From Darksidea phi (Eukaryota > Ascomycota > Dothideomycetes > Pleosporales > Lentitheciaceae), in NCBI GenBank assembly GCA_030770425.1, contig JASJFT010000064.1, positions 152,181-216,180 of the forward strand: DNA of 64,000 nt, written 5' to 3'. The notes under the pieces were generated by a model. The model saw nothing but the letters and a program-made list of their open reading frames with translations. It was not told the origin of the DNA and did not search any database. Positions 21,299-32,742 of the stretch are shown here, in pieces. The first letter of the stretch is position 1; every line of letters starts with the position of its first letter. A program made the translations under genes and the position numbers.

Positions 21299-22835
21299 TT
21301 AATTCCTGTTAGAACCATTCTTAGAAGCTGTAGCTCGACACATCGCCTTGTGCTCTTTGTAATGGGCGACCTGGCACGCCCGCCCGCAGTACATTACCTT
21401 GTTGCACCTTCCGCACTGCATCAACTGCACAGAAACGTTTTCGCAATTCGCGCATTGGGCCGGTGCTGACAACAGCCCCCTCCCATTTCCACTTCCACTC
21501 TCTACCACCGCCAACAAATCCTCCGCTGTCTTTCTCGTCAATCTCAACACCCGCTGTTCACCCAAGCTGACGTGCGCCGCCAACCATGCGTTCCCTCCAG
21601 GGGAATAGAACCCCTCTGCGAGTTGCTCTTCCAGCTTTTCGAGTTGAGTTCCGAAACCGTTGAGAAGACTAGAGATTGATTCTACCAGAAACTGCAGGAC
21701 TTCCACTTCGTTTGAATCGCTGATTTTCTCAACTGCAGCATCGCTTTGATGAGGCCCTATGATAGCAAGATCCGATTCGTGCAGCCGTTGAATACGGAGG
21801 TATCGAAGGACGCTTCTTGGTAGCGGATCAGTGAGAGTAAGAGAAATGGTAGAGGTCGAATCGAGACCAGCCGATAACCAGAGCTTGTGCTTTTGCTCAA
21901 AAAATGGCGCCATGGGATGCGTCACGAGAACGAGATCATAGCTGTCATTGGGATTGCCGGGCACGATAAACCCATAGAGACGTAAAAGGCGATTGTTTGG
22001 AATAGGCCCATAATTGATGAAAACCTGGAAGAATACCTCTAGGTAAGCGCACTAATTAGTAGCATTAGAAAACAAGACTGACGTACCTGATCTCCCGATT
22101 CGTAGTTTTTCCCGGCAAGAACAGAGAGATTTCTAGACAAGGCATCGTAGGCGTGACACTGCTTAACCTCGGACGAGTGGTTCAACATGTCCGCGAAGGG
22201 GGCCAAAAGTCGAATTGAATCTCCATCGGGCAGCTGAAAATCCATCGCACGACTCCATACGGTGCAGAGAGCCCACTTGTACTGAAAGACAGGAAATAAG
22301 TGTTAGTAACCGATTCGCAGCATTTTTCGCGTGTTGTAATACCTACATCTTCGATGGTGAATTTGTCGGGTGGAAACAGTTCTTGATGTCCTCCAAACAG
22401 TCGCGCTACTAATCCCCTATAATCGTCCTTGATCTGGCGATCCAGCTGCTTCGTGGTAGTGTAGAGCGAAGTTCCCGCGCAAACTTCCAGCTCGGCCTCG
22501 GCAAAGAAGATGCTCGAAGTGTAGCTCGCAGGCAGCGCCGCCACATGGCTTCGCAGGCCATCGTATCCCGACCCGCACGATCTGACAAAGAGAATATACG
22601 TAGCCAAGGTGTCATCGACAGACAAGGGCGGCCGCGTAGAACGAAGGGCTGGCCCAAGGAGGGGATCAGCATATGCGTGTTTGACTGTCCAGAGAACGCC
22701 ATGTGGAATGGTGAGAATTTTTTCTCCTTCCTCGAATCGCCGCAGCGTTCTGACACCGCGGCCAGTGTCCGAGAAGTCGGCAAGCTCGAGGCCGTTCAAG
22801 CCTGACGCTCCAGATTGTTTCAGCCAGTTTTCCAT
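21299..22835 (-). CDS. SET-domain methyltransferase with C-terminal MYND finger
   Basis: Three exons (22835-22347, 22281-22087, 22024-21299) give 469 aa with all phases intact. The N-terminal half is a SETD3/SETD6/Rubisco-LSMT-like SET domain: GRGVRTLRRFEEGEKILTIP near residues 26-45, then EDYKWALCTVWSR across the first splice, FADMLNHSS (the NHS motif) and NYGPIPNNRLLRLYGF. The middle resembles the Rubisco-LSMT substrate-binding region. A MYND zinc finger occupies residues 419-457 with the C-x2-C ... C-x2-C ... C-x3-C ... H-x3-C spacing. The likely activity is S-adenosylmethionine-dependent lysine methylation of a non-histone protein, with MYND for protein contact. In SMYD enzymes MYND is inserted in SET; here it is at the C-terminus. 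Confidence 0.87.
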
Positions 22836-23135
22836 AGGATCGGGCGAGAGAGTGTGCGTGAGGAGGCGAGGAAATTATTGTCTTGTGGCGGGGGGCTTTG
22901 TTACGTCGTGTGACACAGTGACACAGGCCAAGGCACCCCGCCTACCACTTTCGAGCAACTAGGCCAGGGATCAAAATTGCAAATCTGTAGGCTAAGGACA
23001 GGTATTCGTCTTGTAGGCTTGTGTAGCGATATTTGCATCTCAACTCTTATGGGGAAGATCGTATCCGCCAATAGTTAACTTCCAAGCTCAAGCTAGTCTT
23101 CAAGTGAGAGGCGCGAAAGTGTATTCCATCTCAAC
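22836..23135. other. Intergenic, promoter of SET/MYND gene
   Basis: 300 bp between the SET/MYND start and the P450 stop. No structure is evident. Confidence 0.5.
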
Positions 23136-24797
23136 TCACTCAAACCTCATCAAAAACGTATTCGCGCCCTCCCACGCCCTCTCCACCACCTCTCTCTTCT
23201 TCTCTCCCCTCAGCGCGAAATCAATCCGCACATCCTTCGGTGCCGATAAAATCCCATCTGTAAACCCCGTCTCCACACTCAAATCGAGCTTCGTGCTCCC
23301 CTCCAACGGAACGATATCGAATGCCCACACGATCTTCGCCATCGCTAGAAGCAAACTATTCTCCGCCATACGTTGTCCCGCACAGACCCTCCTTCCCGCT
23401 CCAAATGCGTAGGATTGCCGACGCCAGGCCTCGGATTCACTCTCTTTTGTGGTGTTTCCGGTACCGAATTTGCTCGAGAGGAAACGCGTTGGATCGAATG
23501 TGTCCGGGGATGGGTAGTCGTCCTCGTTGTGGTTGATGGCCCACGTATTCATTATAACGGTGGTGCCGGCGGGGATGAAGTAGCCCTGGTAGGTATCGTC
23601 TTTGGTTGTGGCGTGGGGAATGGCAAGAGGGAAGCCAGGGCGCCACCGCAGAGTCTACTCGTATCAGCGCGCAACTCCGCATTTCGCAGAAACAATTCCA
23701 TGAGCTCGTCATAACGTTAAGGATGCGGGAAGCTCGAGACTTACCTCCCAAAAGCAAGCCTTCAAGTACGGCAGCTTCGTCCCATCAACCGAATCCGGCA
23801 TCTTCTCCTCTCCATAGAGACTATCAACTTCCTCCTGTGCGCGCCTCTGCACCTCAGGAAACGCAACCATAGTAAGCAAAAAAGTCAAGAAAGCTAGCGC
23901 TGTTGTATCGGCGCCGGCTTCGAGTAAAAAACCGGCCACATACTCCAACTCATAATCCGTGTACCCCTCGTTCTTTTGCTCCCTTAGTAGTTTTGCCACA
24001 AAAGAACCCTCCGCCTTGCCTTGCGCAATCCGCTCCTTTGCATCCTGGAATAACTCTTTATATTCCATACCTTGTTTCTGCTTCAAGTCATCGGCGCGCC
24101 GTCGCCATCCCCGCCACGGCGTCAAACCATCCGGCACGTATCTCAGAAATGGGAATACGTCAGTCGGAGGAACAGCCCCCGGATCCAACAACGCAGCCCA
24201 CTCATGCTGTATCTCGAAGAACCTTCGCGTCTCTCGATTCTTCCCTCGTCGTCCATATACATTATCCAAAATAACCGCCGCAAATTGCCTGAGCACATGC
24301 TCATGATAATCGCCTGGCTTCTGCAGAATCTCCCATATCATCTGTGTAGACTCGGCATCTTGTACCGGCACCAATTTATCGACCTCACTATCCTTCAAGA
24401 ATTCCGCTATAGTCTTGCGCGCGCGTCGCCAGGTTTTGTCGTACTTCATGAACGCAGCGTGCATGTCACCTAACCCCATATACTGGACAAGAGGAAGGGA
24501 AGGGCGAGAAGAGTAGATTGCGCCGCGCTGATCGAGCAAGTCGCGCACAGCGGTCCAACTGTTAAGTACGATCGCCTTTTGAGGACCGAGCTGGAGACCA
24601 ACAATGGGACCGTACTCTCGCGCCCATTGTTTGAATTTGAGGAAGGATTTTGTGAGCGGGATCTGGTGAATATTTCCGACGATGGGGATGGGCGGTGGAC
24701 CTGGTGGGAAATCGGTCCGTTGCTGGGGACGTCGGAAAAAGAAAATCGCGATCAGGAAGGGGATGGTTGAAGAAAGCAGAAGACTGTAGCTGATCAT
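23136..24797 (-). CDS. Cytochrome P450 monooxygenase
   Basis: Two exons (24797-23745, 23654-23136; 90-bp intron) encode 523 aa. There is an N-terminal membrane anchor (about residues 5-22) followed by the Pro-rich hinge FPPGPPPIPIVGN. The I-helix has AGADTTALAF (AGxDTT-type). The ExxR motif is formed across the intron as ETLR (about 351-354). The heme loop is FGAGRRVCAGQR with the thiolate ligand near Cys442. It is a class II, ER-bound enzyme needing CPR. It resembles the fungal P450s used in secondary metabolism, such as those of the sterigmatocystin-type pathways, but no biosynthetic core gene is visible nearby, so a substrate cannot be inferred. All canonical motifs are intact. Confidence 0.93.
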
Positions 24798-26745
24798 GAT
24801 TGAGATGGGTTTATTTCCGAGTTCACTTTTTCCCTAACTTGAGGAAGACGCTACGACGGTGCGTTGAAGCGCGATCGTTTCCTTTAATAAATACTAAAAT
24901 CAATGTAGAGTTGGACGCAGCATGGTGAGGATAAAACCACAGAACCGGACTCTTATGTTATTCGTCCACGCGTTTGAAAAGCTACTGAGCTTGTCTTAGT
25001 GTACTATGCATATTAAAAGATGCGCTTACTCATCCGCCGCTTGTCAGCCTCGCAACGGCCTTGTCCACTCATGCCTCTCCATAGTGCGGGGTAACTAGAT
25101 CTTATATTGCACACCGACCGTATAGATGTCAAACTGCCTTCCTAAGTGGCTCTTTGGTGGATACGCTGGATATTGCCTCGCTGACAGTAAGCAGAACAAG
25201 GTCCGGAATAGAGAACTGCACCTCCAAGTAAGAAGTAAGAAGACCTAGATAGGGTTGTAAGGCTACAGAAATGCAAACGTCTGGAAGATACCAAAGGTCC
25301 TGGAAAAGTAGAGAAATGTGGACGTTGTTGGCACAACGTATTTGTAAGGATTTCCATTGTGGTATCTATATAGTAGCTACTCTATAGAACGCACGAAACC
25401 CAGTGGGGGGTTTGAACGAACCCAGCTTTGGTTGCATATCCAGGGGAAACTTCTTCGGTACAAAACCTCTGGGCGAATACACTGTAGGATAACCGTAGGC
25501 TGCCAATTAAGATCACACAATATCCGCCTCTTCCTATTGGGGGAACGGGCGCCGAGCTCGCTTCGCCCTCGCTTCCGTGATCAAGCGGCACACAGAATTG
25601 AGGAGCGATTTTGCCGCCCAAATATGGTCCCCGCCTTCCATAATTTGGGCTGTGACAGAATTTTGGGGGAGGGAGAGGGATGGCAGGATGATATTGACTT
25701 CCAGGTCGAGGCTCTCACACCACTCGACCATCCCTCCGTTAGCACAATGTATATAATGACAAATGACGTCATGTGCAAGTAGAAAAGAACCGCCAAGTTT
25801 TGGAAGGCACACTAATAGTATCGTTTCCTCAAGCGATTTTGTTGACATGAAAAGGATATCTCAAGTGTGAGCGCAATTCTACGAGAAGCGCGTGACGTGG
25901 AAGTTGCTCATCTTAGCCAATAACAAAACTGTAAGGAAGAAATTGTTACCTTGCATGAATTATTGCGCCGTTAGAAGCGTGGTCGTGGTCTAGGAAAGTT
26001 TACTTTGAGTATCGGTTTTTTTCGTGGGTTCTACGATAGTTCGACGAAAGGTCGTCCCACCCGCAAGCTCTTTGGGCCCAGCATGGTAGTCCGGTTGGCT
26101 TGTACGTGGCATGCTCGAACATCTCGTATATACTTATTGTCCCATGGATGCTCCCGCCACACCGCTCGCAGGCATTACAACGGTCGTAATTGTCGTAGCC
26201 TCAACATGACTAAACCTTCCACGCCTTGATCTTCACCCCATAACTATATGTAGTCACATGAAATACCATCCAGCATTGACAACCCACCTTGTTGTTGGCC
26301 ATCTTAAGGATGTATATGTTAGCGCAACTTTAATGGGCAGTCATTAAGGGTACCCCTGAGTTGTTAGGGTTGATCTTCCGTGTATGATTAGCTATATGGC
26401 TCCGGATAGGCTGTATTTCCTGTTACAGCATGTAATCTCATCTCCCACGATTAATCTGTCCTGGACTATGAATGCGGAGAGCTCGCCCATAACTCCTCTC
26501 CACGCCTCGGCTTGGGTGTAAAGTCCGGGCTGCGTCAGCGCGAGAATGTAGACCGTGGCTTTGGACGGGACCAAGACTGTACTCATGCCAATATTTATTC
26601 CTTCCAGCAAACTCCATTTAGTATCACGAGCCCATCTTCGCTCTCTCCAGAAGTTTCGCACATCGCACCTCCAGCATTGTCCACGAAGACAACCTCAAAC
26701 ATATAACCGCACTACATGGCGGGAGACGTACGGTAGCCAATCAAC
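24798..26745. other. Gene-poor region with unassigned frames
   Basis: Nearly 2 kb without a supported gene. Minus-strand frames at 25534-25848 (104 codons, ATG start) and 26392-26661 (89 codons) have protein-like composition, the second with DRLIVGDEI, but I do not recognise a family. They may be gene remnants, since the next locus is also decayed. Confidence 0.4.
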
Positions 26746-27712
26746 ATGCCTTCATTAGAACGCTACATGGAGAAAAATGTCCCAGCAATCAGCAATCCAA
26801 TTTCCCTTAAGCAGGTAGAGCAGCTTCCACGCCCACAAGCTCTCAATCGCATCGACTGACGTGCAACCAGTCTGGCTTCGACCAATCAAACCCGACCTAT
26901 CGAATAACATAATCCACCTACCAAAAATCCGTCATGTGCAAGAAACTCCAGAGGAAACTCGTCTCCAGAATGGCCCACAAAATCGAATGTGAGTACCGCA
27001 TCCTCGCCGCCCTCCAAACACCGACGTCCCCGTGCCCAAACTATGCGGGCTATACGAAGACCATGCCGTAGTAGGCAGTCCTTTCTACCTCATGGAATTT
27101 CTGGACGGCCGCATTATCATAGAGCCGTGCTTTTCAGGCTTCAACCCGGAAGACAGGACGGGAATGTGGCACCAAGCTGTACGCACACTTGCTAAATTGC
27201 ACCGTCTTGATCTGAACAAGATTGGGCTCGAGATCCACAGAAAACCAACAGGTTTCTACGATAGGCAAATTTTGACGTTTACTGCGTTGGGGGAACCGCA
27301 ACGGAAGACCAGGAATGCTGAAACAGGCAAAGAAGTGGGCGAGGTACCGAGGACGCAGGAGTTGGTAAGAATCTGTAGAGAGAAGGGGAGTAAACGAGGG
27401 ACCGGGAAATTCCCATCCATGGATAGTGTAAGACTTATAATGTTGCCTATCACAAGACGGAGCCGAGCGTCAATGGAATATTGGACCAAGTGCTTTCTCC
27501 CAAACCATGATCGCTTGTGCAAATCACCTGAACGAACGGAAAAGCTGGAAAATGTCAACAATACACCACTCCTCCAATCTCTCCAACCTAATCGCTCCCT
27601 AGACATGCATCCCCTTCAGCACTTCTCGTCGCAACTCCTCTCCATCATTCTCTCCCTCTGCCATCACCTCGGGTCTCCCTACCCGCACTCAGATCATTTC
27701 ATGGCACACTGA
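26746..27712 (+). pseudogene. Decayed aminoglycoside-phosphotransferase-like kinase
   Basis: The plus strand spells an APH/choline-kinase-like protein only by changing frame. The N-terminus has MPSLERYMEKNVPAIS. A segment QSGFDQSNPTYRIT (in a different frame) is followed by [20 protein letters not shown]. The central frame (27032-27712) has [12 protein letters not shown] and [16 protein letters not shown]. The catalytic-loop and Mg-binding region (HGD ... HKTEP ... ILD) is broken: IHG is followed by a frameshift, and [13 protein letters not shown] continues in yet another frame near 27425-27485. The intact family (ACAD10/11-type fungal APH domains) phosphorylates small substrates or hydroxyacyl compounds. 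Here kinase activity is not expected. Family call good; start position uncertain. Confidence 0.7.
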
Positions 27713-28246
27713 AGTTGCAGGTTAGGACCCAGCTCCAGAGCTGCCTTGGAGCGATACATTTGCGAAGTGGCGCGATAGCGTTATTTTTCAGGGCATTGCG
27801 AGTCGGTATGCGGTGTAGCAGGCGAGCAGCGAGGAGGCGAAGAAGGCCGGGAAAGAGATGGAGCCCGTCGCAGAAATTTGTTGGAGGTTGGTCAAGACAG
27901 AAAAGGAGACGAGAAGGGTGAGAGTTGTAGCCAGCGGTGATGAGAGGTGTTTGAGAATGGCATGTGTGATAGATAGTTGCTAAAGTTAATGCTACAGGCC
28001 CTAGCGCCAACCCACAAGGAACGCCTGTCTCAACGTTCACCCCTGTTTATTCCTAAAACGCCAGAAAGCCTATCCGAAGCCTCCGCTGAAGCGCAAGGTG
28101 GAAATCATAAACGAGTGTAATCCACCCTTTTCCTCTCTGTTGTCGTTGCGCCGGTATACACACAAAAGAAATACAAAAGAAATAGTTAGTAGAAGCTAAC
28201 TTTACATGTCTAGATTGCTTGCAGAAACACGTGGAAAAAATTCTGC
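27713..28246. other. Intergenic, no gene seen
   Basis: Downstream of both the decayed APH (+) and the coiled-coil gene (-). Only short frames without motifs are present. Confidence 0.5.
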
Positions 28247-29333
28247 TTAATCGTCAAGGCCTTTCAGATCAGCCTTTCGGTGGAAGTGGATGAGGATTTC
28301 ATGGTCTAAAGGTTTGTTAGTTAGGCCTAGCGTGAACGTACATGAGCGGTTACTCGCCTTTGTCAGTAGACTTATTTTTCAAAAGCGCCTTGTATGTAGC
28401 TAAGCTCCTGATGCCCTTGTAGTAACGATATTGGTTGGTGTTAATCTCTGGCTCGATGGCCGCAATCAATTCCTTCTGCTCAACTAACACGGGTTTAACA
28501 CCAGGAGGAGGCTGCAGCGTCGGCGGCGTAGGCATCTTTCCCTCTGCAATCTCAACGATGTGCTCTTGTATATCCGTGGCAATTTCAGACCCTGTCTTCT
28601 CCGCCTTTGGAGTCGAAGTTATCACCTCCTTGTCGAACAAAATGTCATGCCTTGTCGGTGTGCTAAACTCGCTACTATTGCCGTCCTCAGAAGTAGGTGT
28701 CAAGGGAGGCAGATCATCGACACCCGGTGGCGTCGCTGGTGGGGTGTTGGCTTGGAACGCGGTGCCGAATTGAAAATCGAAACCTGAGTATCGTACAGGC
28801 GTGCGCAAGAACTCTCTAGCGCTGATAGGCGGCTCAGCATTGCGCGCGTAGTTTTGGCATGCCTCCCACCAAGTGCGCCCTTCTGGCGGTACCAACTTGC
28901 TGCTGCGCCTTGAAGCATCTCTGTTACCTTCGAGTGCCTGAAGAGCCGCACGCGGTGTATCGATGTTGACGCTAGCATTAGACTCGTACTCGAGGTGTGA
29001 GACGCGATGCTGGATGTCGAGCATAATTGTGCGATGAGCAGCCAGCTCTATCTGGATGTTGTTCAGCATTTGAATGAGGACTTGGTTCGTTTGCCGTAGC
29101 TGAGACTTCGTCGTCGAAGCCGTTGCTGTCGATGCTCGCTTCGAGTTCATCATAGAAGACCGTTGCGAAACGGATGGACTGGGTTGGATGAGATTGATCT
29201 GAGGCTCTTTGCTGAATTCCGTCATGGTCATGCCCGAGAGGTAGGTCGTGTCGAGCTTGGAAGAATCGTCATGGATTTCCGGATGGCCATAACTGGATAT
29301 GGAAGATAGAGGAGGGTTCATGGCGCTCTCCAT
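28247..29333 (-). CDS. Unknown Ser/Thr/Pro-rich protein with short coiled coil
   Basis: I do not recognise this protein. From an ATG at 29333 (MESAMNPPL) the frame runs to 28350. The TAA there may be intronic: a GC-AG intron at 28306-28357 (52 bp, with a perfect CTAACTAAC branch site) would join AAA-G to AC-CAT and end the protein in KDHEILIHFHRKADLKG at a stop at 28247, giving 344 aa. Features: a low-complexity N-terminus, a coiled coil at about residues 70-125 (QVLIQMLNNIQIELAAHRTI), a conserved-looking block (GRTWWEACQNYARNAEPPIS, about 155-180) and a Pro-rich linker. The frame continues in-phase 26 codons upstream of 29333, but that part looks like leader. The start and the last intron are uncertain; that this is a gene is likely. 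Confidence 0.65.
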
Positions 29334-31178
29334 GATGCTAAAGCCGAAAGTACTGAAAGTAAGAGAGAGCACGTAGGAATGTAGATAAGGCGAGAGATAT
29401 CGGCTGTCCACTGTTCAAATCAGGCATTTAAGAGACCGCCGCTGACCCCGTACGTTACCACGTGCTTACCCCAATCAAAACGCCAAGCTGTCTGACGCTG
29501 AGGACTGCGGGCCATAGCATTGCTTCGACTGGCTTAACACGAGCAAAATTGGCGATCTGAGGTGTGTAAGTGAGGGTTACCGCCTCCTTGACGCTACGCC
29601 AAGAGGGTTGGCACCTTTCTGCGGCGGACGAGAGGCGAGCAAAACATTGGTGTTGTAGACTTCTATCATGGGTTGTTTCAGGGTTGATGTTTAGGTTTCG
29701 CCGAGGGTTCGGGACGGAGCAGCGGCCGCGCGTGATCTAAGCGAAATCCCAACGAACCGCCTCCAACACCACTTGCATGTTGGTCTTCGGCAGCCTATCT
29801 CTGCCGCTCAGTTTGAAGTAAAGCGCACAGACGACTCTCAACCAATCTGATTCAGTCTGCACCTTGCGATGCATACACGAACGTTCGACTTATCCCCATC
29901 CTCCAATTCACAAAGGCTGTGTGAAGAGCAATCAACGCGAAATACAAGAAGGACGCGATGGATAAGTGTTTGTTCCTATTCCAAGCCAATCGCATATGAT
30001 GTGTTACCCGAGCAATTCTGTCACCATCGTGTCGCAACAGGAGCGAGTACGTGTCGATGACATTCTCAGCTAGACAAGCGGTGAACGGGTAAGAGTGTGA
30101 GAGTAAAAGCAACGACGTACATAGAAAAAGGGGGCACCCCCGCTGGATGGGCCGCCTAGGTGTTTTGCGGAATATGAAAGCTGCAGCATGTCCCAATCTT
30201 TCACGTCGGGGTCGGCTAGTTGGTGTCGACCACACTGTGCAGATGGAGACTAGTGTTATAACTCTCAAAGGGCGTCTATAAACATTCGAGCGTCCCGAAG
30301 TTCAGCATCGGAACACTTTAGAGCTCTTGAAGAAAGGAGAGACCTCATCAAGGTGATGGCTACGAATACTTCGAAACTCATGGAAGTCGACGCTTGAACA
30401 GCCATAGCACGACCCTTTGGCAAACATCTACATGCTAAGAGAAGCTTCATTGGTGCGTCTTGGTTGCTACTTCCATCAAAATTTGACAAAGAAAAACATC
30501 CTTTCGAAGACTATTTCGATTCCACTTACCACACTCTCCACAAGCTCATCCCATCTCATCCTACGCTCAAACTCAACAAACCCATCTTCTCTACCAGAAA
30601 AGGCACACCCTCACAACAACCCAACGATGAACCTCCTGTCGAACGCAAAAAGCACCCTCGTAGTATGTCACCACCTTCTAGGACTCTTATACAATTTCTC
30701 CCTACCTCCTATCTCCTTCTAGCAAGATTTCCTGTCTGTCCATCCGGTAGAGCAGCTCACCGTCCTGGTATCAAACAACGTATGCTATCTGCTTCGAAGC
30801 TCTAGAAGCTGAACTCGGAGTTCTATATGTATAAGGAGACAAGAACTATGCGAGCTAGTGAGGTGATGGCTAGCTAGCAATAGGAGCGGCGGCGATTTTG
30901 ATGGCTGTTCTGAAAATGTTGGTAGGGAGTGGTGGATGCAAATAAAGACGGAGAAGGATTGGAAAAGTTGGTAATGTGAGGCGATAAACGCGCAGAACGG
31001 GTGTTTGGGCTTTATAATAAGTATGACCGGAGGGCGTGATAAAAGACAGTATCACAGGTAGCTGCTAGTCGTATTTCTAGGGAAACGTCTAACCACTCAT
31101 CTCAGCTGTTCTCCACCTCACCCGCGTAGAGCATAGCTCGCCCTTCTCAACCCACGATATCAATGTGCCGACAACAGC
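29334..31178. other. Gene-poor region
   Basis: About 1.8 kb. Frames at 29852-30268 (-) and 30464-30805 (+) have no recognisable motif. No repeat pair or RNA gene is evident. The first few hundred bases are the upstream region of the coiled-coil gene. Confidence 0.4.
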
Positions 31179-32166
31179 TCACTGCTTCCATGTCATTCCA
31201 ACAATTCCTTCAGAGTCCATCCAAACGGTTTCCTTAGCTCTGCCCGCATCCTCACTTGCAATTTCCACCAAACCAGCCTGTACCTCCTTCAGCGACCTCG
31301 ACCTCCCTCCTTCCTCCATGCCCCAGCAATGAGCCGCAGCGGGAGGGTCAAAACTTCACCTAAATGCTCCGCAGTCCCGCAATGTACCCTCTTCTTCTCC
31401 TGCACCTGCACGTCTTGGAAGTTGGCTTTCTCCAGAACTTCTCGGACGTAGGCGGCGCTCCACAGGAGACCGGCGTAGATGTGTTGCGCGACGGTGTCGT
31501 AGCTAGGTATAGGCAGGGGATTTGGCAGACGGGCCACTGTACGCACTACGAGCGAGTACTATAGAAAGTAGGCCCAGGTGTTTGAATGAGATGAAGCCAC
31601 CTGGACGGAGCAGCTACACGCATGTTTCTAGCGTTTTTAGGGGGAGAACGAAAATGGCGAAGTTTATGAAAATGTGTGTAAAAGTGTCCTCGGTTCCAGC
31701 ATTCTGCATTAGTATCAGCACTCTGACTATGACGACATATCCAACTATAAGAAAGCAAACTCACCAGACCATCAATCTTCCTCACTTCAAGGCTCTTCCA
31801 TCCCTCCCTCCCACCCCGTTCTTTCAAATACGTTACCATGCCGCTAACATCACCCGCTACAACCTTCAACCGACTCCACTTGTCTTTCTCCACGGCGTCA
31901 TGCAGCGCAGCCACAACAGCACCCGTGCCAGTCGTGACGTCCAGAACATTGGCCTGCCCTTCTCCTTTGGAGTCGTTGAGACCCGCCTTTTTGTATGATA
32001 ATGTCGGCAAGTGGTCTCGTCGCATCTCAGCGCGCGCATAATTCTCCGCAACATCATCTTGCCACTCTAGCTTCACGCGCTTGGCCATATCATCGTTGAT
32101 GGAGGAGGTCATAGTGATGGAGGAGGTCATAGTGATGGAGGAGGTCATAGTGATGGAGGAGGTCAT
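31179..32166 (-). pseudogene. Broken SAM-dependent methyltransferase
   Basis: The N-terminal part has the class I methyltransferase core: VLDVTTGTGAVVAAL (motif I) and VVAGDVSGMV. A plausible intron (31704-31764) joins KIDGL to NAGTEDTFTH, followed by INFAIFVLP. After that the frame hits an in-frame TAG just before LLRPGGFIS, the usual post-core motif, then shifts. AAYVREVLEKANFQDVQVQE continues in another frame, and a last shift near 31305 leads to EETVWMDSEGIVGM-like sequence ending at 31179. A 61-bp GT..AG excision could bypass the TAG, but it would delete the conserved LLRPGG block, so I regard the gene as broken. The start is ambiguous because the first codons lie in a fourfold repeat. 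Confidence 0.68.
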
Positions 32167-32172
32167 AGTGAT
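32101..32172. repeat. 18-bp tandem repeat, four copies
   Basis: The unit ggaggaggtcatagtgat is repeated four times without mismatch. On the minus strand each copy encodes MTSSIT in frame at the N-terminus of the broken methyltransferase, supplying several alternative ATGs. Confidence 0.95.
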
Positions 32173-32742
32173 GGAGATGAGGGGACGGTTTGTTAAGCAG
32201 CGTGCTAAGGAAGGTAGAAGTCAATATAAGGGGTAGAGTGGCATAAGAACGATGAATTCACGGTGTCGCCTCGAAGCTTTATACAACGCTAATCTGGAGC
32301 GATCTTGCGGTACAGTCAGGTCCGCAACCAACTCGATCAGACTAGCGAAAATGGATGCACCCCTTTTTTTACGTCCGATAGCGGTGCCATTAGTTTGACT
32401 GACGTTCGCCAATAACAGGCCGGGCTGTAATGTAGAAGCGTACAGTCATGATCGACTCGTTCGAGAGACGAGCAGCAAGGTCCTAATAGGCGAAGTGTTT
32501 TGACATTAAACGTCTCCGCTCAAAGTCTCCGACGTAAGGTTCTGCCTCCCTGCGTGTATAGGGGTAGTGGGTTAGCCCCGGGGAAAGGAGGGAAATGTCG
32601 GCAATGCCAGATTAACCAAACTGACTGCCATTTCTATGTTATCCTACTATGAATAGATGGCAAACCATAGCTCAAAGTGGGTATACCTCCCGATACCAGA
32701 ATGCTGTGTCCCGAACGCCGTCGCTATGCTTTTCTCGAGTGC
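32173..32742. other. Intergenic, no gene seen
   Basis: Upstream of the broken methyltransferase and downstream of rpc34. No supported feature. Confidence 0.5.

Noticed and set aside
31546..31606. 61-bp GT..AG intron that would remove the stop in the methyltransferase
   Set aside because: It would delete the conserved LLRPGG block, so it is unlikely to be the ancestral splice.
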